This document shows positions 10,759 to 19,995 of a DNA stretch of 64,000 nucleotides, piece after piece. Under the pieces are notes generated by a model. The model made no database searches. It was not told the origin of the DNA and worked only from the letters and a program-made list of their open reading frames with translations. The DNA lies in the NCBI GenBank assembly GCA_021730285.1, contig CP082962.1:4163501-4227500 (forward strand). Reading direction: 5' to 3'. Source of the stretch: Desulfovibrio sp. JY (GTDB lineage: Bacteria > Desulfobacterota > Desulfovibrionia > Desulfovibrionales > Desulfovibrionaceae). The position numbers were made by a program, and so were the translations under genes. How positions within the stretch are numbered: position 1 is the stretch's first letter; each line of letters starts with the position of its first letter.

Positions 10759-11307
10759 ATGCCCTATAATGTCAAAAACCACGCATATTTTCAATTTTTT
10801 TATTGGATGCACCGTCTAAGACGTCACTCTACATGCCTTGTCGTCATCCAGACCCTATACTTGACATTGCTTATCACATCAGCCGCAGCGCAAAATATCG
10901 CCAAGGCATTACCGAAGCCGATTACGCCCAAAAGTAATTATGTGAAAAAATGCAATCCTGGAGGGTTACGCAGCACGAATGGTGCGTTTCGCTATGCCAC
11001 TGTTGCCGATGGCATCAGAGCCATGGATACTCTTCTTAAAAAGAAATATTTTAAAAATCCAAAGTACAATACAATAGAGAAGTATGTCCCCAAATATGCC
11101 GGGAAAATCGGAGCGAGGAAAATCGAAACCTATAAGCGCAACATTTCCGCATGGTCAGGCATTCCCAGAAGCAAAGTCATTGCCGTGCACGACAGAAAAA
11201 TGTTAAATGCCCTTCTTGCCGCAGCATTACGACAAGAATCCGGTGGTGATTGGCGTCCATACGTCAAGCAACTTTTCCCTGAAGAGGAAGTGCTCGCGGA
11301 AAAATAA
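10759..11307 (+). CDS. Secreted or membrane-anchored protein of unknown function, virion P5-like pattern
   Basis: A 182-residue protein with an N-terminal hydrophobic stretch (about residues 25-43, ending SAAAQ) that looks like a signal peptide. The rest follows a pattern known from phage structural/lytic P5-type proteins: NPGGLRS, then F.YATVADGIRAMDTLL, a YNTIEKYVPKYAG segment, a helix with a SGI pattern, and a final LLAAALRQESGG. This similarity is by eye and no catalytic residue is identified. Start at 10759 has AGGAAA 6 bases upstream; an internal ATG at 10807 would give a more standard signal peptide but has no ribosome site. The gene is AT-richer than its surroundings, suggesting transfer. 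Confidence 0.6.
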   Translation: MPYNVKNHAYFQFFYWMHRLRRHSTCLVVIQTLYLTLLITSAAAQNIAKALPKPITPKSNYVKKCNPGGLRSTNGAFRYATVADGIRAMDTLLKKKYFKNPKYNTIEKYVPKYAGKIGARKIETYKRNISAWSGIPRSKVIAVHDRKMLNALLAAALRQESGGDWRPYVKQLFPEEEVLAEK

Positions 11308-11341
11308 CTGATGTGATCTAAATGGAGTCTCTATACACTGC

Positions 11342-12256
11342 CTATATTTCACCATCGCAATCCTGCAAACGTTTCCCAGAAGTGCCCGTATCACTGCGGC
11401 TATAGTCGCAATAGGCGACAACCGCATTGCGGCGACGTTTGGCGACATACAGCGCCTGATCAGCCCGCTGCACCAAGCCGATCTTGTCCAGGGCGTCGAG
11501 AGGATAGGTGGCTATGCCGATGCTTACGGTCACATGCCCCAATCCTCCGAATTCATAGGATATCGTGCGTTCCTCAATGGCCTGTCGCAACCTTTCCGCC
11601 ACGATCAACGCTTCCTTTCTGGGCATCTGCGACAAGATCACCGCGAATTCATCGCCACCGTACCGTGCGACCTTGTCATACACGCGCGCCAGTTGGACCA
11701 GGATCTCGGCCACCGTCTCGAGGACTTTGTCCCCGGCCAGATGCCCGTGGGTATCGTTGATCCCTTTGAAATGATCGATATCGAGAATCAAAAGCGAAAA
11801 CGGCTTGCCGAATCGCTTGAATTTCTCGATCTCCAGATTGACCTCCCTATAGAAATACCGCTTGTTGAGCAATCCTGTCAGGTTGTCCCTTTCGGCAAAT
11901 TCCTCTTTTTGCCGCAGCTGTTGCTCGCTAATAAGGACCGGGTCCTTTATCATTCGCTTGATATTGACGAAATAATCGTAGCAGGCAATGTGAATGCCGA
12001 CCTCTTTCCCGACAGTTTTGGACAATTCATGCATATGCTCAACAATATCATTGAGATGTTTCCTGGCCACAGCGGGAGGGAATTTCAAGCGCACCAATTG
12101 ATAAATGATTTCCGAGTACGCATCCTCTCCATCCTGCGTTTCGACAGCGTGCAAGACCTCGGAGCGCAAGGCCCGATACTTCCGGGTACTGCTTTCAACT
12201 AACCGGATCATTTGCGACTTGTTCTTTTTCATATGAATAACACTACAGGAGTTCAC
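11342..12256 (-). CDS. Diguanylate cyclase (GGDEF domain)
   Basis: Makes cyclic di-GMP, the second messenger that commonly promotes exopolysaccharide and biofilm. The 304-residue protein has an alpha-helical N-terminal region (about 1-125) of unknown sensing role and a C-terminal GGDEF domain with intact YGGDEF. The RVYD tetrapeptide five residues before it is the RxxD inhibitory site, so product feedback is likely. No transmembrane segment is seen. GTG at 12256 (GAGGG upstream) and ATG at 12232 are both possible starts. It is convergent with the secreted-protein gene and next to the end of the polysaccharide locus, which it may control. Confidence 0.88.
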   Translation of the reverse strand: MNSCSVIHMKKNKSQMIRLVESSTRKYRALRSEVLHAVETQDGEDAYSEIIYQLVRLKFPPAVARKHLNDIVEHMHELSKTVGKEVGIHIACYDYFVNIKRMIKDPVLISEQQLRQKEEFAERDNLTGLLNKRYFYREVNLEIEKFKRFGKPFSLLILDIDHFKGINDTHGHLAGDKVLETVAEILVQLARVYDKVARYGGDEFAVILSQMPRKEALIVAERLRQAIEERTISYEFGGLGHVTVSIGIATYPLDALDKIGLVQRADQALYVAKRRRNAVVAYCDYSRSDTGTSGKRLQDCDGEI

Positions 12257-12610
12257 TGCCGCCCTCGTATTCTATCAGATTCAAAGCCTTGAGCAACATT
12301 CATGCCATCTAAAAGCACCATATTTCACATACGTTAGAAATCCATTACGCTGTAAAGTGTAAAATTTCTCCATACATCACAAAGAATTTCTTCACACCTT
12401 GAAAAATTTCATACAACAAGAGTTCTCCAAAATCAATTTATCTTTGAATAATCTCTTCCCATGAAGCAATACCTATTATTTTATTGACACTACAGACACG
12501 ATCGACCTGTTATCCGAGCCAGGCCTTTCGTTGCGAACGAGCAACCCTCCAGCCGAGGCAAGACCTTTGTGCTCCCGGGCCGGCTGCCCTTCCCCCCCGT
12601 CCGACCCGCA
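12257..12610. other. AT-rich intergenic region
   Basis: Lies between the end of the leftward glycosyltransferase operon and the leftward diguanylate cyclase gene, so it should carry the cyclase promoter. No convincing promoter boxes or terminator could be singled out by eye. Confidence 0.3.
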
Positions 12611-13792
12611 CTATGCCAGCGCGTCCCACACGGACTCCACGATGGCGGCATGGCGTCGCAGCCCGTATCCCTCGCGGACCTTTTCCAGGCCGGCCCGGCC
12701 AAGACGCTCTCGCTCCCCGGCATCGGCCAGCAGACGCCGCATGGTCCGGGCCAAGGCCCGGGCATCGCCCGGCGTCACCAGCAATCCGTCCGTACCGGAT
12801 GTGACGATCTCTTCCGGTCCACCGGCCCGGGAGGCGATGACCGGCAGGCCCAGGGACATGGCTTCGAGGATCACCCGGCCGAAGGGCTCCGGGCTGGTGG
12901 AGGCATGGACCACCACCTGACAGGCCGCCATGGCCGAAGCCACATCCGCCTCATGCCCCGTAAACCAGACCCGATCCCCGATGCCTGACATACGGGCTTT
13001 TTGCCGCAGGCGGGACAATTCCAGGCCCGAACCGTCCGGCTCCCCGCCGACGATCACCGCGCCGGCCCCGGCTGCGGGCAGAACCTGGGCGCAGGCCTCC
13101 AGAAAGACGTCATGCCCCTTCCAGCCCGCAAGACAAGCCACCAGCCCGACCAAAGGCAGCCCTGCGGACAGGTTGTGGCGCAGGCGGAAGGCCCCGCCGT
13201 CGGCGCCCAGGGCAAAAGCGGCGGCATCCAGGCCTTCCGGGGTCAGGACAATGCGCTGCGGCGAAACGCCAAGGGCCTTTATACTGCGCTTTACAAAGCG
13301 GGAGACCGCCAGAAAACGCGCCACGCTTGCGGCCAGCCAGCTTCCCGGACGGCTTGGATATTCCTCGCCCCGCACGTGGATGACGCAGGGCCGGCGCGCC
13401 CACCTGGCGCCGAGGATCACGGCATCGTTGATGAGAATGCCGTTGTTGCCCTGAATGATGTCGATCCGCTGCTCCCGGGCATAGGCCGCCACGCTCCGGG
13501 CGAACCGGCGGCCGGTGGTCAGCAGGTCGGCCAGAAACGCGGCATTGCCGGCCCGTCTTCCCAGAACCGGTCGCAACCTTTTTTCGAGAACGCTGCCCGG
13601 GCCATAACGCCGCCGCCGGGGCAACTCCCCCACCCGCGCCACCGCTCCCCCCGCCGTGATCCACTCCTGAGGATAGGCGGTCAGCACATGCACTTCGAAG
13701 CGGGTAGCATCCAAGGAAGAAAGCAATGTTGCCAGGCTGGTCAACGCCCCGCCAAAGCCGGCGCCCGTCTCGACCACGAGGATGCGTTTCAT
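12611..13792 (-). CDS. Glycosyltransferase, GT4 type
   Basis: Cytoplasmic retaining glycosyltransferase of 393 residues with a GT-B fold: N-terminal GAGFGGALTSL glycine-rich loop and the C-terminal nucleotide-sugar motif SPEPFGRVILEAMSLGLPVIAS (the EPFGRVILE E-x7-E pair). The donor sugar cannot be told. ATG at 13792 overlaps the previous gene's stop by 4 bases. It is the last gene of the long leftward polysaccharide operon. Confidence 0.88.
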   Translation of the reverse strand: MKRILVVETGAGFGGALTSLATLLSSLDATRFEVHVLTAYPQEWITAGGAVARVGELPRRRRYGPGSVLEKRLRPVLGRRAGNAAFLADLLTTGRRFARSVAAYAREQRIDIIQGNNGILINDAVILGARWARRPCVIHVRGEEYPSRPGSWLAASVARFLAVSRFVKRSIKALGVSPQRIVLTPEGLDAAAFALGADGGAFRLRHNLSAGLPLVGLVACLAGWKGHDVFLEACAQVLPAAGAGAVIVGGEPDGSGLELSRLRQKARMSGIGDRVWFTGHEADVASAMAACQVVVHASTSPEPFGRVILEAMSLGLPVIASRAGGPEEIVTSGTDGLLVTPGDARALARTMRRLLADAGERERLGRAGLEKVREGYGLRRHAAIVESVWDALA

Positions 13793-14913
13793 GACGCGGC
13801 ACACTCCGCAAAAAGCTCCCGATGCGCCCTGGCCGTGTCCTCCCAACGAAAACGCCTGAGATTGTCCCGGCCGGCCATGACCAGCGCTTGCCGCAGATCC
13901 GGCGAGCGCAGGACCTCCAAAAGCGCCCCGGCCAGGGCTCCGGGATCGGCGGCGTTGACCAGACGCGCCGCCCTGCCGGTCACTTCGGGGATGGAGGCCG
14001 CATCGGAGGCGACCACCGGCGTGTCCAGGGCCATGGCTTCCAGAGGCGGCAGACCAAATCCTTCGAACAGTGACGGATAGAGGAAGACCTCCGCGCCCTG
14101 GTACAAGGCGTCCCGGTCGGCCGGGGACACGAAGCCCGGCAGGCGCAGCCGCGAGGCAAGCCCCAGTTCCCGGCCCAGGGCCCAGAGCCGCTCCCGAACC
14201 CGGGTCTGGACCCCGGCCACCACAAAATCCAGCCCCGGCTCCTCCCTGGCGACCAGGGCAAACGCCCGCAGGGCTCCTTCGGTATTTTTCCAGGGGCTTT
14301 CCGCTCCGAAAACCAGGACATACGGCCGCGCGACCAAGTCCGTTTCCCGCAGGTGCGCCCGGGCCTGCTCCCTGGCGGCAAAGGGCCGCACCGGCAGATT
14401 GACGCCGTCGACGATCAGCCGGATGCGACCGGGATCGCAGCCGAAAACCGTGGCGATGCGCTCCCGGGAAAAAGCGCTCGCGGTGATGATCCGCGCGGCA
14501 TGACGCCGCACCCACCAGGGGTTCAGCCGGCCGTGGTAGAAGCGTTCGAGCAGGCTGTCGTGGCGTACGCACTCCTGCAACAGGGTGTCGTGCACGGTCA
14601 CCGCCTGGGGCACCCCGGTCACAGGCACGGCCTGGTTGGCCGGACTCCACAACAGATCGGGGCCAAGCCGGCGCACGGCGCGGGGCAGGGTCAGCCAACG
14701 CCACACATGAAACCGGCTGCCGCGTGGCTCGGGGGCCACGACAACACGCGCACGCGCCGGGGTGCGAAGCCGTTGCGCCGGGATCGGGTCGGGACTGAGC
14801 AGCAAAAACTCGTCCTCCGGCTCGGGCCAGGTAGCCAAGAGCCCGCACAAATAGGATCCGATGCCCCGCAGTTCGGGCAGACGCAGCACGGATGCGTCCA
14901 CGGCTATACGCAT
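13789..14913 (-). CDS. Glycosyltransferase, GT4 mannosyltransferase-like
   Basis: A 374-residue GT-B enzyme. It has VDASVLRLPELRGIGSYL at the start, FGAESPWKNTEGALRAF at the start of the second domain and the donor-binding motif PSLFEGFGLPPLEAMA (E-x7-E pair). This profile resembles mannosyltransferases of the GT4 family, but substrate is unknown. ATG at 14913 has AAGGAGG just upstream and overlaps the preceding fusion gene by 10 bases. The following gene starts within its stop codon. Confidence 0.88.
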   Translation of the reverse strand: MRIAVDASVLRLPELRGIGSYLCGLLATWPEPEDEFLLLSPDPIPAQRLRTPARARVVVAPEPRGSRFHVWRWLTLPRAVRRLGPDLLWSPANQAVPVTGVPQAVTVHDTLLQECVRHDSLLERFYHGRLNPWWVRRHAARIITASAFSRERIATVFGCDPGRIRLIVDGVNLPVRPFAAREQARAHLRETDLVARPYVLVFGAESPWKNTEGALRAFALVAREEPGLDFVVAGVQTRVRERLWALGRELGLASRLRLPGFVSPADRDALYQGAEVFLYPSLFEGFGLPPLEAMALDTPVVASDAASIPEVTGRAARLVNAADPGALAGALLEVLRSPDLRQALVMAGRDNLRRFRWEDTARAHRELFAECAAS

Positions 14914-17795
14914 GACGCCTCCTTGGGGAAAAACCGTTCGAGCACATCGGCGGCCTGCCCGGCCCGCCTGACCCAGGTATGGGCCCTGGCCGCCCGGCAA
15001 CGGCGCTCCGCGGCCCCGGGTGGTTCGGCCAGAGCCGCCTCCACAGCCTCGATGAAAGCCCGGGGACCGCTGGCGACCCGCACCAGGGGCGCGACGTCAC
15101 GATGCATGGCCACGGCCGAGGACACGATGGGCCGCCCCGTGGCCAGGTAATCGTAGAGCTTGATGGGGTCGAGCGTGCCTGTCAGAGCGTCTTCCCGGTG
15201 GGGCAAGAGGCAGACGTCGGCCTGGGCGACCAGCGTCGCGGCCTCTTTCACGGGCAAGGGACCGACCAGGACCACGTTGGGCAGGGTCCGCAACGGGTCG
15301 ACCAGCGTCTCGGGGCCGACGACCGGACCGATCAGAAGCACGGTCCAGTCCGGTCTGGCCAGGGCAACCGCGCGCACCAGCGCCACGTCCAGCCGTTCGG
15401 TAATCTGGGAAAGATAGACCAGGGCGGGCCGGCGCGCCATGAGGGGAGGCTCGGGCTGCCCCGGCTCCCGGGGCCGGAACACCTCCGGGTCCGTGGCGTT
15501 GGGCAGGCAATGGACCTCCGGGCACCAGACCTTGGCCCGCTTGGTCAGGGTGTTGGACACGGCGAAAACCACATCCGCCCGGCACAGCATTTCCCGCTGG
15601 TTGTCTTCGAGGATTTTCCGGGCCTCGGGGTCATAGTCCCCGGGCAAGGCCAACAGCCAGTCGTCGGTCCAGTCGAACACCACCAGTTCCGCGTCGTCGC
15701 CCAAGGCATCCAGGGCGTCGCGCTGGGAGGGGTGGTACAACCACAGCACATAGCCGTCGGGAAAGCCGACATGCTTCACGAAACGGCGCAACTGGGCCAA
15801 CCAGGAGCGATGGTTGGCCCGCTCCAGTCGCGGAAAGGTACGCCGCCCCGGCCAGGGCCAAAGAGGCGAGGCCAGATGAAACCCGTGGCCAAGTTCCACG
15901 GGCTTGCCGTACAAGCACCGGCGGTAGCGATCCCCGCGCGACCGGACGAGGGCCCAGGCATCCTCGATGATCCCGGTCAAAGGCATGCTGGGCTCCACAT
16001 ACAGGGTTCGCGGCGACCTTCCGCTACGCGCCAGTTCAAAAAGCAGCCGCTGCTTGCGCTTCCAAAGGGATGACCAGGGATCCCAGCTCAGACAGACGAT
16101 CCCCGGGAGCCGGCCTCCGGGCCGGGCCGGGCCCCGTCGCAATCGCCAGCCGCAACGGACGGCCCCGTCCTGCCCCTCCGCAGCCAGCACGCGGGTTTCG
16201 CCCCAGGCCGTCTCGAACGTGCCGGCTCCGGTCAGGGGACCCCCGCCCCAAAGCCGCAGCACGACGCCACCCATCGTATCCCGAAGATACGTCGGCCCCA
16301 TCTGGCAGGGCCTGTCGGCGGCCCAGACGAAATTATGCGTTCGAATGGTCACGCCGCGAGATTCGGGAGAAATATCCAGGAAATCCAACGTGTCCCTGGC
16401 CTCGAGAAAATGTCGTCCCAGCACGAGTTCCCGCTGCCAGAGCGCGCTGCGGCGCTCCAGGCGCAGGAGCCAGCGATGAGGTCCGGCCCCCGGCTCCAGG
16501 GTCCCTTCCGCTTCGGTCGGCGCCTGCCAGGGGCCCTGTCCCACCCGCCACAGCGGCGACCAGCAGTTGGCTTCCTGCCCCCGGTCCCGGGCCAAGGCGC
16601 CGTATTTCCCCGGCCCCGGCCCCTGGACATAGCGGTACAACGGCCGGCCTTCCCAAAAAAGATCATACGGGGTGATGCCCGCCTCGGTCGCATAGCCGGC
16701 CCCTTCCCTGCCGGAGCCGAATAGAACGAACCATCGGTCACGCCGCACCGCCAGCAGGCCGGAATCCTTGAGCCAGACAACGCCCGGCTCGGGCGGCGCG
16801 GCCGGTCCCGGCGGCAGGGGCAAAGCCGCCGCCAGAGTCAGCCAGACGGCAACGAAGGCGTTGTACACGCTCAGATGATGATAGTCGTACCACCCTGCCC
16901 GACGCCTTACGGGAAGCCGGTTGAGGACCAGCGGCCACCAGCCCTCCCCGGTCTGGAACCGGCGCAGCCGGTCCATGGTCCTGGCCGCCGCGAACCGGTA
17001 CTGGGGAGCCAGAGGCGGATCCAGGGTCGCCGCGGCCCGGAAGAGATAGAGCGCACAGGCGTAGCCGAAAATCTGCCCCTGGCCACGCCCCAGGGCATTG
17101 CTTTCGCCATCGGGGGCGGTAATGGCCAAAAGCCAGCGCGCCGCCCTGACGACCGTCCGGATCAGGCGGGGATGTTCCGGCAGCAGGCGGTGCAGCAGGC
17201 AGGCGGTATAGGCATGGTATTGGCTGGGCAGGCTTCTGCCCCGGACATCCTCGATGCCGCCGTCCTGCTTTTGCGAGCCCAGCACGTAGGCCAGCCATTC
17301 CTCGGCCACGCGCCGGTCCGCGGCATCCCCCGAAATACCGAAGCGCCTGAAATGGGCCAGGGCCCGCATGGCCACCCAGTTGACGGCCCAGTGCACGTTG
17401 GTTTTCCAACTTTGCAGACTTGCCAGCCAAGCCTCGCCCAGGGCGTCCGGCACGGCCTCCCGCAACAGCAAATAGGTTTCCACGGAAGCCATGTTGTTGA
17501 AATCCCAATGGTAGGACCAGTTCCCCGGGGCATAGGCGTCCCGCGAGGTGCGCAGGTGGAAGGCCATGGCTTCAAGGGCCGCCGCCAGCAGGTCCCCATC
17601 CGGCCTGGCCGCGTGGCGCAGGGCGCAGCACCAGGCGAAATGCGTGGCCGCGTAGTGCTCGCCGGCCACGTGCCCGTCAAGAGGATCGCGAATGCCGCCC
17701 TGGTCGTAGCCGGCTTCCCGGACCTGGAGGCGACGCAGCCAGGAAAGCAGGGGAGTGACCAGATCGTGGGGATCGGAGGTGGACCGCGCCCACAT
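14904..17795 (-). CDS. Fusion of an alpha/alpha-toroid (heparinase/epimerase-like) protein and a glycosyltransferase
   Basis: A 963-residue protein with no signal peptide. Residues about 1-335 look like an alpha/alpha-toroid of the kind in polysaccharide lyases, uronyl C5-epimerases or hydrolases (repeated Trp/Tyr/His-rich helices, for example YHWDFNNMASVETYLLL and YDYHHLSVYNAF). Residues about 340-560 look like the beta-sandwich found after such toroids. From residue 566 a GT4-like transferase begins (IVCLSWDPWSSLWKRKQ; DWTDDW; LDPIKLYDYLATGRPIV). The frame is unbroken across the join. The expected roles are sugar-chain modification plus glycosyl transfer on the cytoplasmic side. Catalytic residues of the toroid half were not identified. 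ATG at 17795 follows the previous gene's stop by 2 bases. Confidence 0.75.
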   Translation of the reverse strand: MWARSTSDPHDLVTPLLSWLRRLQVREAGYDQGGIRDPLDGHVAGEHYAATHFAWCCALRHAARPDGDLLAAALEAMAFHLRTSRDAYAPGNWSYHWDFNNMASVETYLLLREAVPDALGEAWLASLQSWKTNVHWAVNWVAMRALAHFRRFGISGDAADRRVAEEWLAYVLGSQKQDGGIEDVRGRSLPSQYHAYTACLLHRLLPEHPRLIRTVVRAARWLLAITAPDGESNALGRGQGQIFGYACALYLFRAAATLDPPLAPQYRFAAARTMDRLRRFQTGEGWWPLVLNRLPVRRRAGWYDYHHLSVYNAFVAVWLTLAAALPLPPGPAAPPEPGVVWLKDSGLLAVRRDRWFVLFGSGREGAGYATEAGITPYDLFWEGRPLYRYVQGPGPGKYGALARDRGQEANCWSPLWRVGQGPWQAPTEAEGTLEPGAGPHRWLLRLERRSALWQRELVLGRHFLEARDTLDFLDISPESRGVTIRTHNFVWAADRPCQMGPTYLRDTMGGVVLRLWGGGPLTGAGTFETAWGETRVLAAEGQDGAVRCGWRLRRGPARPGGRLPGIVCLSWDPWSSLWKRKQRLLFELARSGRSPRTLYVEPSMPLTGIIEDAWALVRSRGDRYRRCLYGKPVELGHGFHLASPLWPWPGRRTFPRLERANHRSWLAQLRRFVKHVGFPDGYVLWLYHPSQRDALDALGDDAELVVFDWTDDWLLALPGDYDPEARKILEDNQREMLCRADVVFAVSNTLTKRAKVWCPEVHCLPNATDPEVFRPREPGQPEPPLMARRPALVYLSQITERLDVALVRAVALARPDWTVLLIGPVVGPETLVDPLRTLPNVVLVGPLPVKEAATLVAQADVCLLPHREDALTGTLDPIKLYDYLATGRPIVSSAVAMHRDVAPLVRVASGPRAFIEAVEAALAEPPGAAERRCRAARAHTWVRRAGQAADVLERFFPKEASCV

Positions 17796-17797
17796 GG

Positions 17798-18991
17798 TCA
17801 GGCCCTCCCGTCCAGGGCCTGGGCGTACACGTCCTGATACTTCCGGAACATGTCCCGCTGGTCGTAGTATCTGGCGATATGCTGGCGCGCCGCCAGGCCG
17901 AGGCGCTCCCGAAGCGCCGCATCCCCGAGCAGCGCCGCCAGGGCCCGGCCCAGGGCTTGCGGGTGGTCAGGCGGCACGAGCAGGCCGTTTTCGCACTCGC
18001 GCCCCGGCCGCACGATGCCCGGGACCCGCCCGACCGCCGTGGCTGCCACCGGCCGCCCCGCGGCCATGCCTTCCAGCAAGGCCAGGGGCAGTCCTTCGGA
18101 CAGGGATGGCAGGGCCAGGATGTCCAACCCGGCCATGACCGCCGGGATATCCGACCTGGCCCCCAGGAAGTGGACCCGATCGGCAAGGCCCAGAGCCTCG
18201 CTTCTGGTGCGCAGCATGCTTGCGAGGCTCCCCTGGCCGACGAAGGCCAACCGGGCTTCGGGAAAAAGACCGGCCAAACCGGCAAAAGCCTCCAGCAGCA
18301 CCCCAGGCCCTTTGATCGCCTCCAGCCGGCCGACCATGCCCACCAAAAGAGCGCCGGGGCCAAGGCCCAGTTCCGCACGGAAAAGACGGCCATCGGCCCG
18401 GGCGAACCGTGCCGCGTCCACGCCATTTTCAATGACCGCGACCTTGCCCGGAGCGATGCGGTCCCGGTGCACGCTCGCCCGGGCGAGCCCCGGCGAAACC
18501 GCGACCAGCCGGCGCACCCCCAGGCACAGCACCCGTTTTTCGAGCCGTCGCAGCCGGCGCGCCGCGACATAATGCCGGCTATGTTCCGTTGCGACCACGG
18601 GAATGCCAAGGACAAGCCCCGCCGTCACGGCGTAGGACAGGCTGGTCAGGTCATGGGCGTGGAGAAGCCCGATGCCGAGGGCCTTCAAACGCCGCAGCAG
18701 CCGCAGGCAGGTCCGGCCATCAAAGAACATCTGCCGGCGTTTGACGCATTCCACCGGGATGCCGTGGCGGGTCAGGGGCTCCGTATTGCCGGAAACGGCG
18801 TCAAAGCACACGACATGGCACCGGGCGCCCTGCCGTTGCATGGCGATGGCAATGTCCTGGGCCAATCGTTCCGCGCCGCCAAAGCCCATATCCAGAATCA
18901 AATGGGCCAGGCGGAGCCCCTCCAACCGTGGCAAGGCCGCGCCGGCAGCCGTGTCGACAGGGCGGGCAAGCACAGGCGTTCCGACAGCCAT
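17798..18991 (-). CDS. Glycosyltransferase, GT4 type
   Basis: A 397-residue GT-B enzyme: HLILDMGFGGAERLAQDI opening, ATEHSRH, and the donor motif LSEGLPLALLEGMAAGRPVAA. The opening and layout recall the XrtA-associated stp2 transferase family, but this is not certain. ATG at 18991 has GGAGG 9 bases upstream; the 45 extra residues of the longer frame overlap the upstream gene and are not used. Confidence 0.85.
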   Translation of the reverse strand: MAVGTPVLARPVDTAAGAALPRLEGLRLAHLILDMGFGGAERLAQDIAIAMQRQGARCHVVCFDAVSGNTEPLTRHGIPVECVKRRQMFFDGRTCLRLLRRLKALGIGLLHAHDLTSLSYAVTAGLVLGIPVVATEHSRHYVAARRLRRLEKRVLCLGVRRLVAVSPGLARASVHRDRIAPGKVAVIENGVDAARFARADGRLFRAELGLGPGALLVGMVGRLEAIKGPGVLLEAFAGLAGLFPEARLAFVGQGSLASMLRTRSEALGLADRVHFLGARSDIPAVMAGLDILALPSLSEGLPLALLEGMAAGRPVAATAVGRVPGIVRPGRECENGLLVPPDHPQALGRALAALLGDAALRERLGLAARQHIARYYDQRDMFRKYQDVYAQALDGRA

Positions 18992-18996
18992 ACCCC

Positions 18997-19995
18997 TTAC
19001 CTCCCCTTCGGGCGGTTTCGCAGGCCACCCCAAAACCAGCGCGCCTTCTGATAGGCAAGCGCCAGATGCCCTTTCCAGGTCAACGGAACGAGAATTCTCC
19101 ATAACGTCTCTCGGCTGCACTGCCATTCGTATTTATGCGGCGTCTCTCCAACGCCAAAATCGAGCAGGGAAATGCCGCTTACCAGCGCTGTCGCAATGAT
19201 GGAGAAATTGAGGATGTGCCCAGGCTGGTACTTGGCATACGCAGCATCGTATTCATGGGCATATATCAATATTTCTTTCCCATTTTCCATTGTTATGGCA
19301 AAAGCTGCAAGGCTATCTCCCAAAGAGTAAAAATGGATTTTCACGGTCATGCCGTTTTCCATCAATCGTTTAAGAAAGCGTTCCTTCTTACCATCCGTCA
19401 CGACGGACACGCCCGCCTTCCCCTGCCAGCTGCGTTTGGCGAGGGCGGCCGCCCGGTTCCAGGCCGCCTCACGGTTTCCCGCCCTCAGGGTCACGGCCTC
19501 GTGCCCCGGGGAATCCTTGCCGAACGTGCGTTCCACCCGCCGCATCGCATAGCGCAGGTCCTTGCGCGTCCCCTTGGACAGGGAGGCGAGAAAAGCCTCT
19601 TCGTCGACGGCCAGGGACCGCTTGAAACAGGCGGCGTCGACACGGGCCAAGCGGGAGGGGAAACGGGGGAACACGCTGTCGGCGTGGACCGCCGGAAAGC
19701 GGCGAAAATCGAGGAGATCGGCCCGCGCCGGCAGATCCGCAAGCCCCAAAACCGGCATGGGCGCGTTGGCCACGCCGACCGGGCCGGCCACGGAGCGCTG
19801 TCCCTGGCCAAGCGCCTCCACCACCGACAGGCCGTGCCGCCGTTGCCAGCACAAGGGCAAAAACACCCCGTCCTGGCGCAGGACCACCGGTTTTCCGGTC
19901 TCCACGGCGGCACAGGCCCGAAGCCAGGAACCCTCGTCGGTGACGGCGGGAGCGTCGCGAGAAAGCCCGTCCAGGTCATCAATGGACCAGCGCAT
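18997..19995 (-). CDS. GNAT/FemAB-like acyltransferase
   Basis: A 332-residue protein of the BioF2/FemAB-type acetyltransferase fold: SKGTRKDLRYAMRR in the first half, then a GNAT-like core (SLGDSLAAFAITMENGKEI, YAHEYDAAYAKYQPGHIL, LLDFGVGETPHKYEWQ). Such proteins in polysaccharide loci acylate sugars or add amino acids, with the acceptor unknown here. ATG at 19995 lies inside the deacetylase gene's end (17-base overlap). Confidence 0.75.
   Translation of the reverse strand: MRWSIDDLDGLSRDAPAVTDEGSWLRACAAVETGKPVVLRQDGVFLPLCWQRRHGLSVVEALGQGQRSVAGPVGVANAPMPVLGLADLPARADLLDFRRFPAVHADSVFPRFPSRLARVDAACFKRSLAVDEEAFLASLSKGTRKDLRYAMRRVERTFGKDSPGHEAVTLRAGNREAAWNRAAALAKRSWQGKAGVSVVTDGKKERFLKRLMENGMTVKIHFYSLGDSLAAFAITMENGKEILIYAHEYDAAYAKYQPGHILNFSIIATALVSGISLLDFGVGETPHKYEWQCSRETLWRILVPLTWKGHLALAYQKARWFWGGLRNRPKGR

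Noticed and set aside
12611-15100. An 829-residue frame covering two transferase genes
   Set aside because: The N-terminal 436 residues are an alternative frame of the neighbouring glycosyltransferase, kept open by high GC; the real start is the ATG at 13792.
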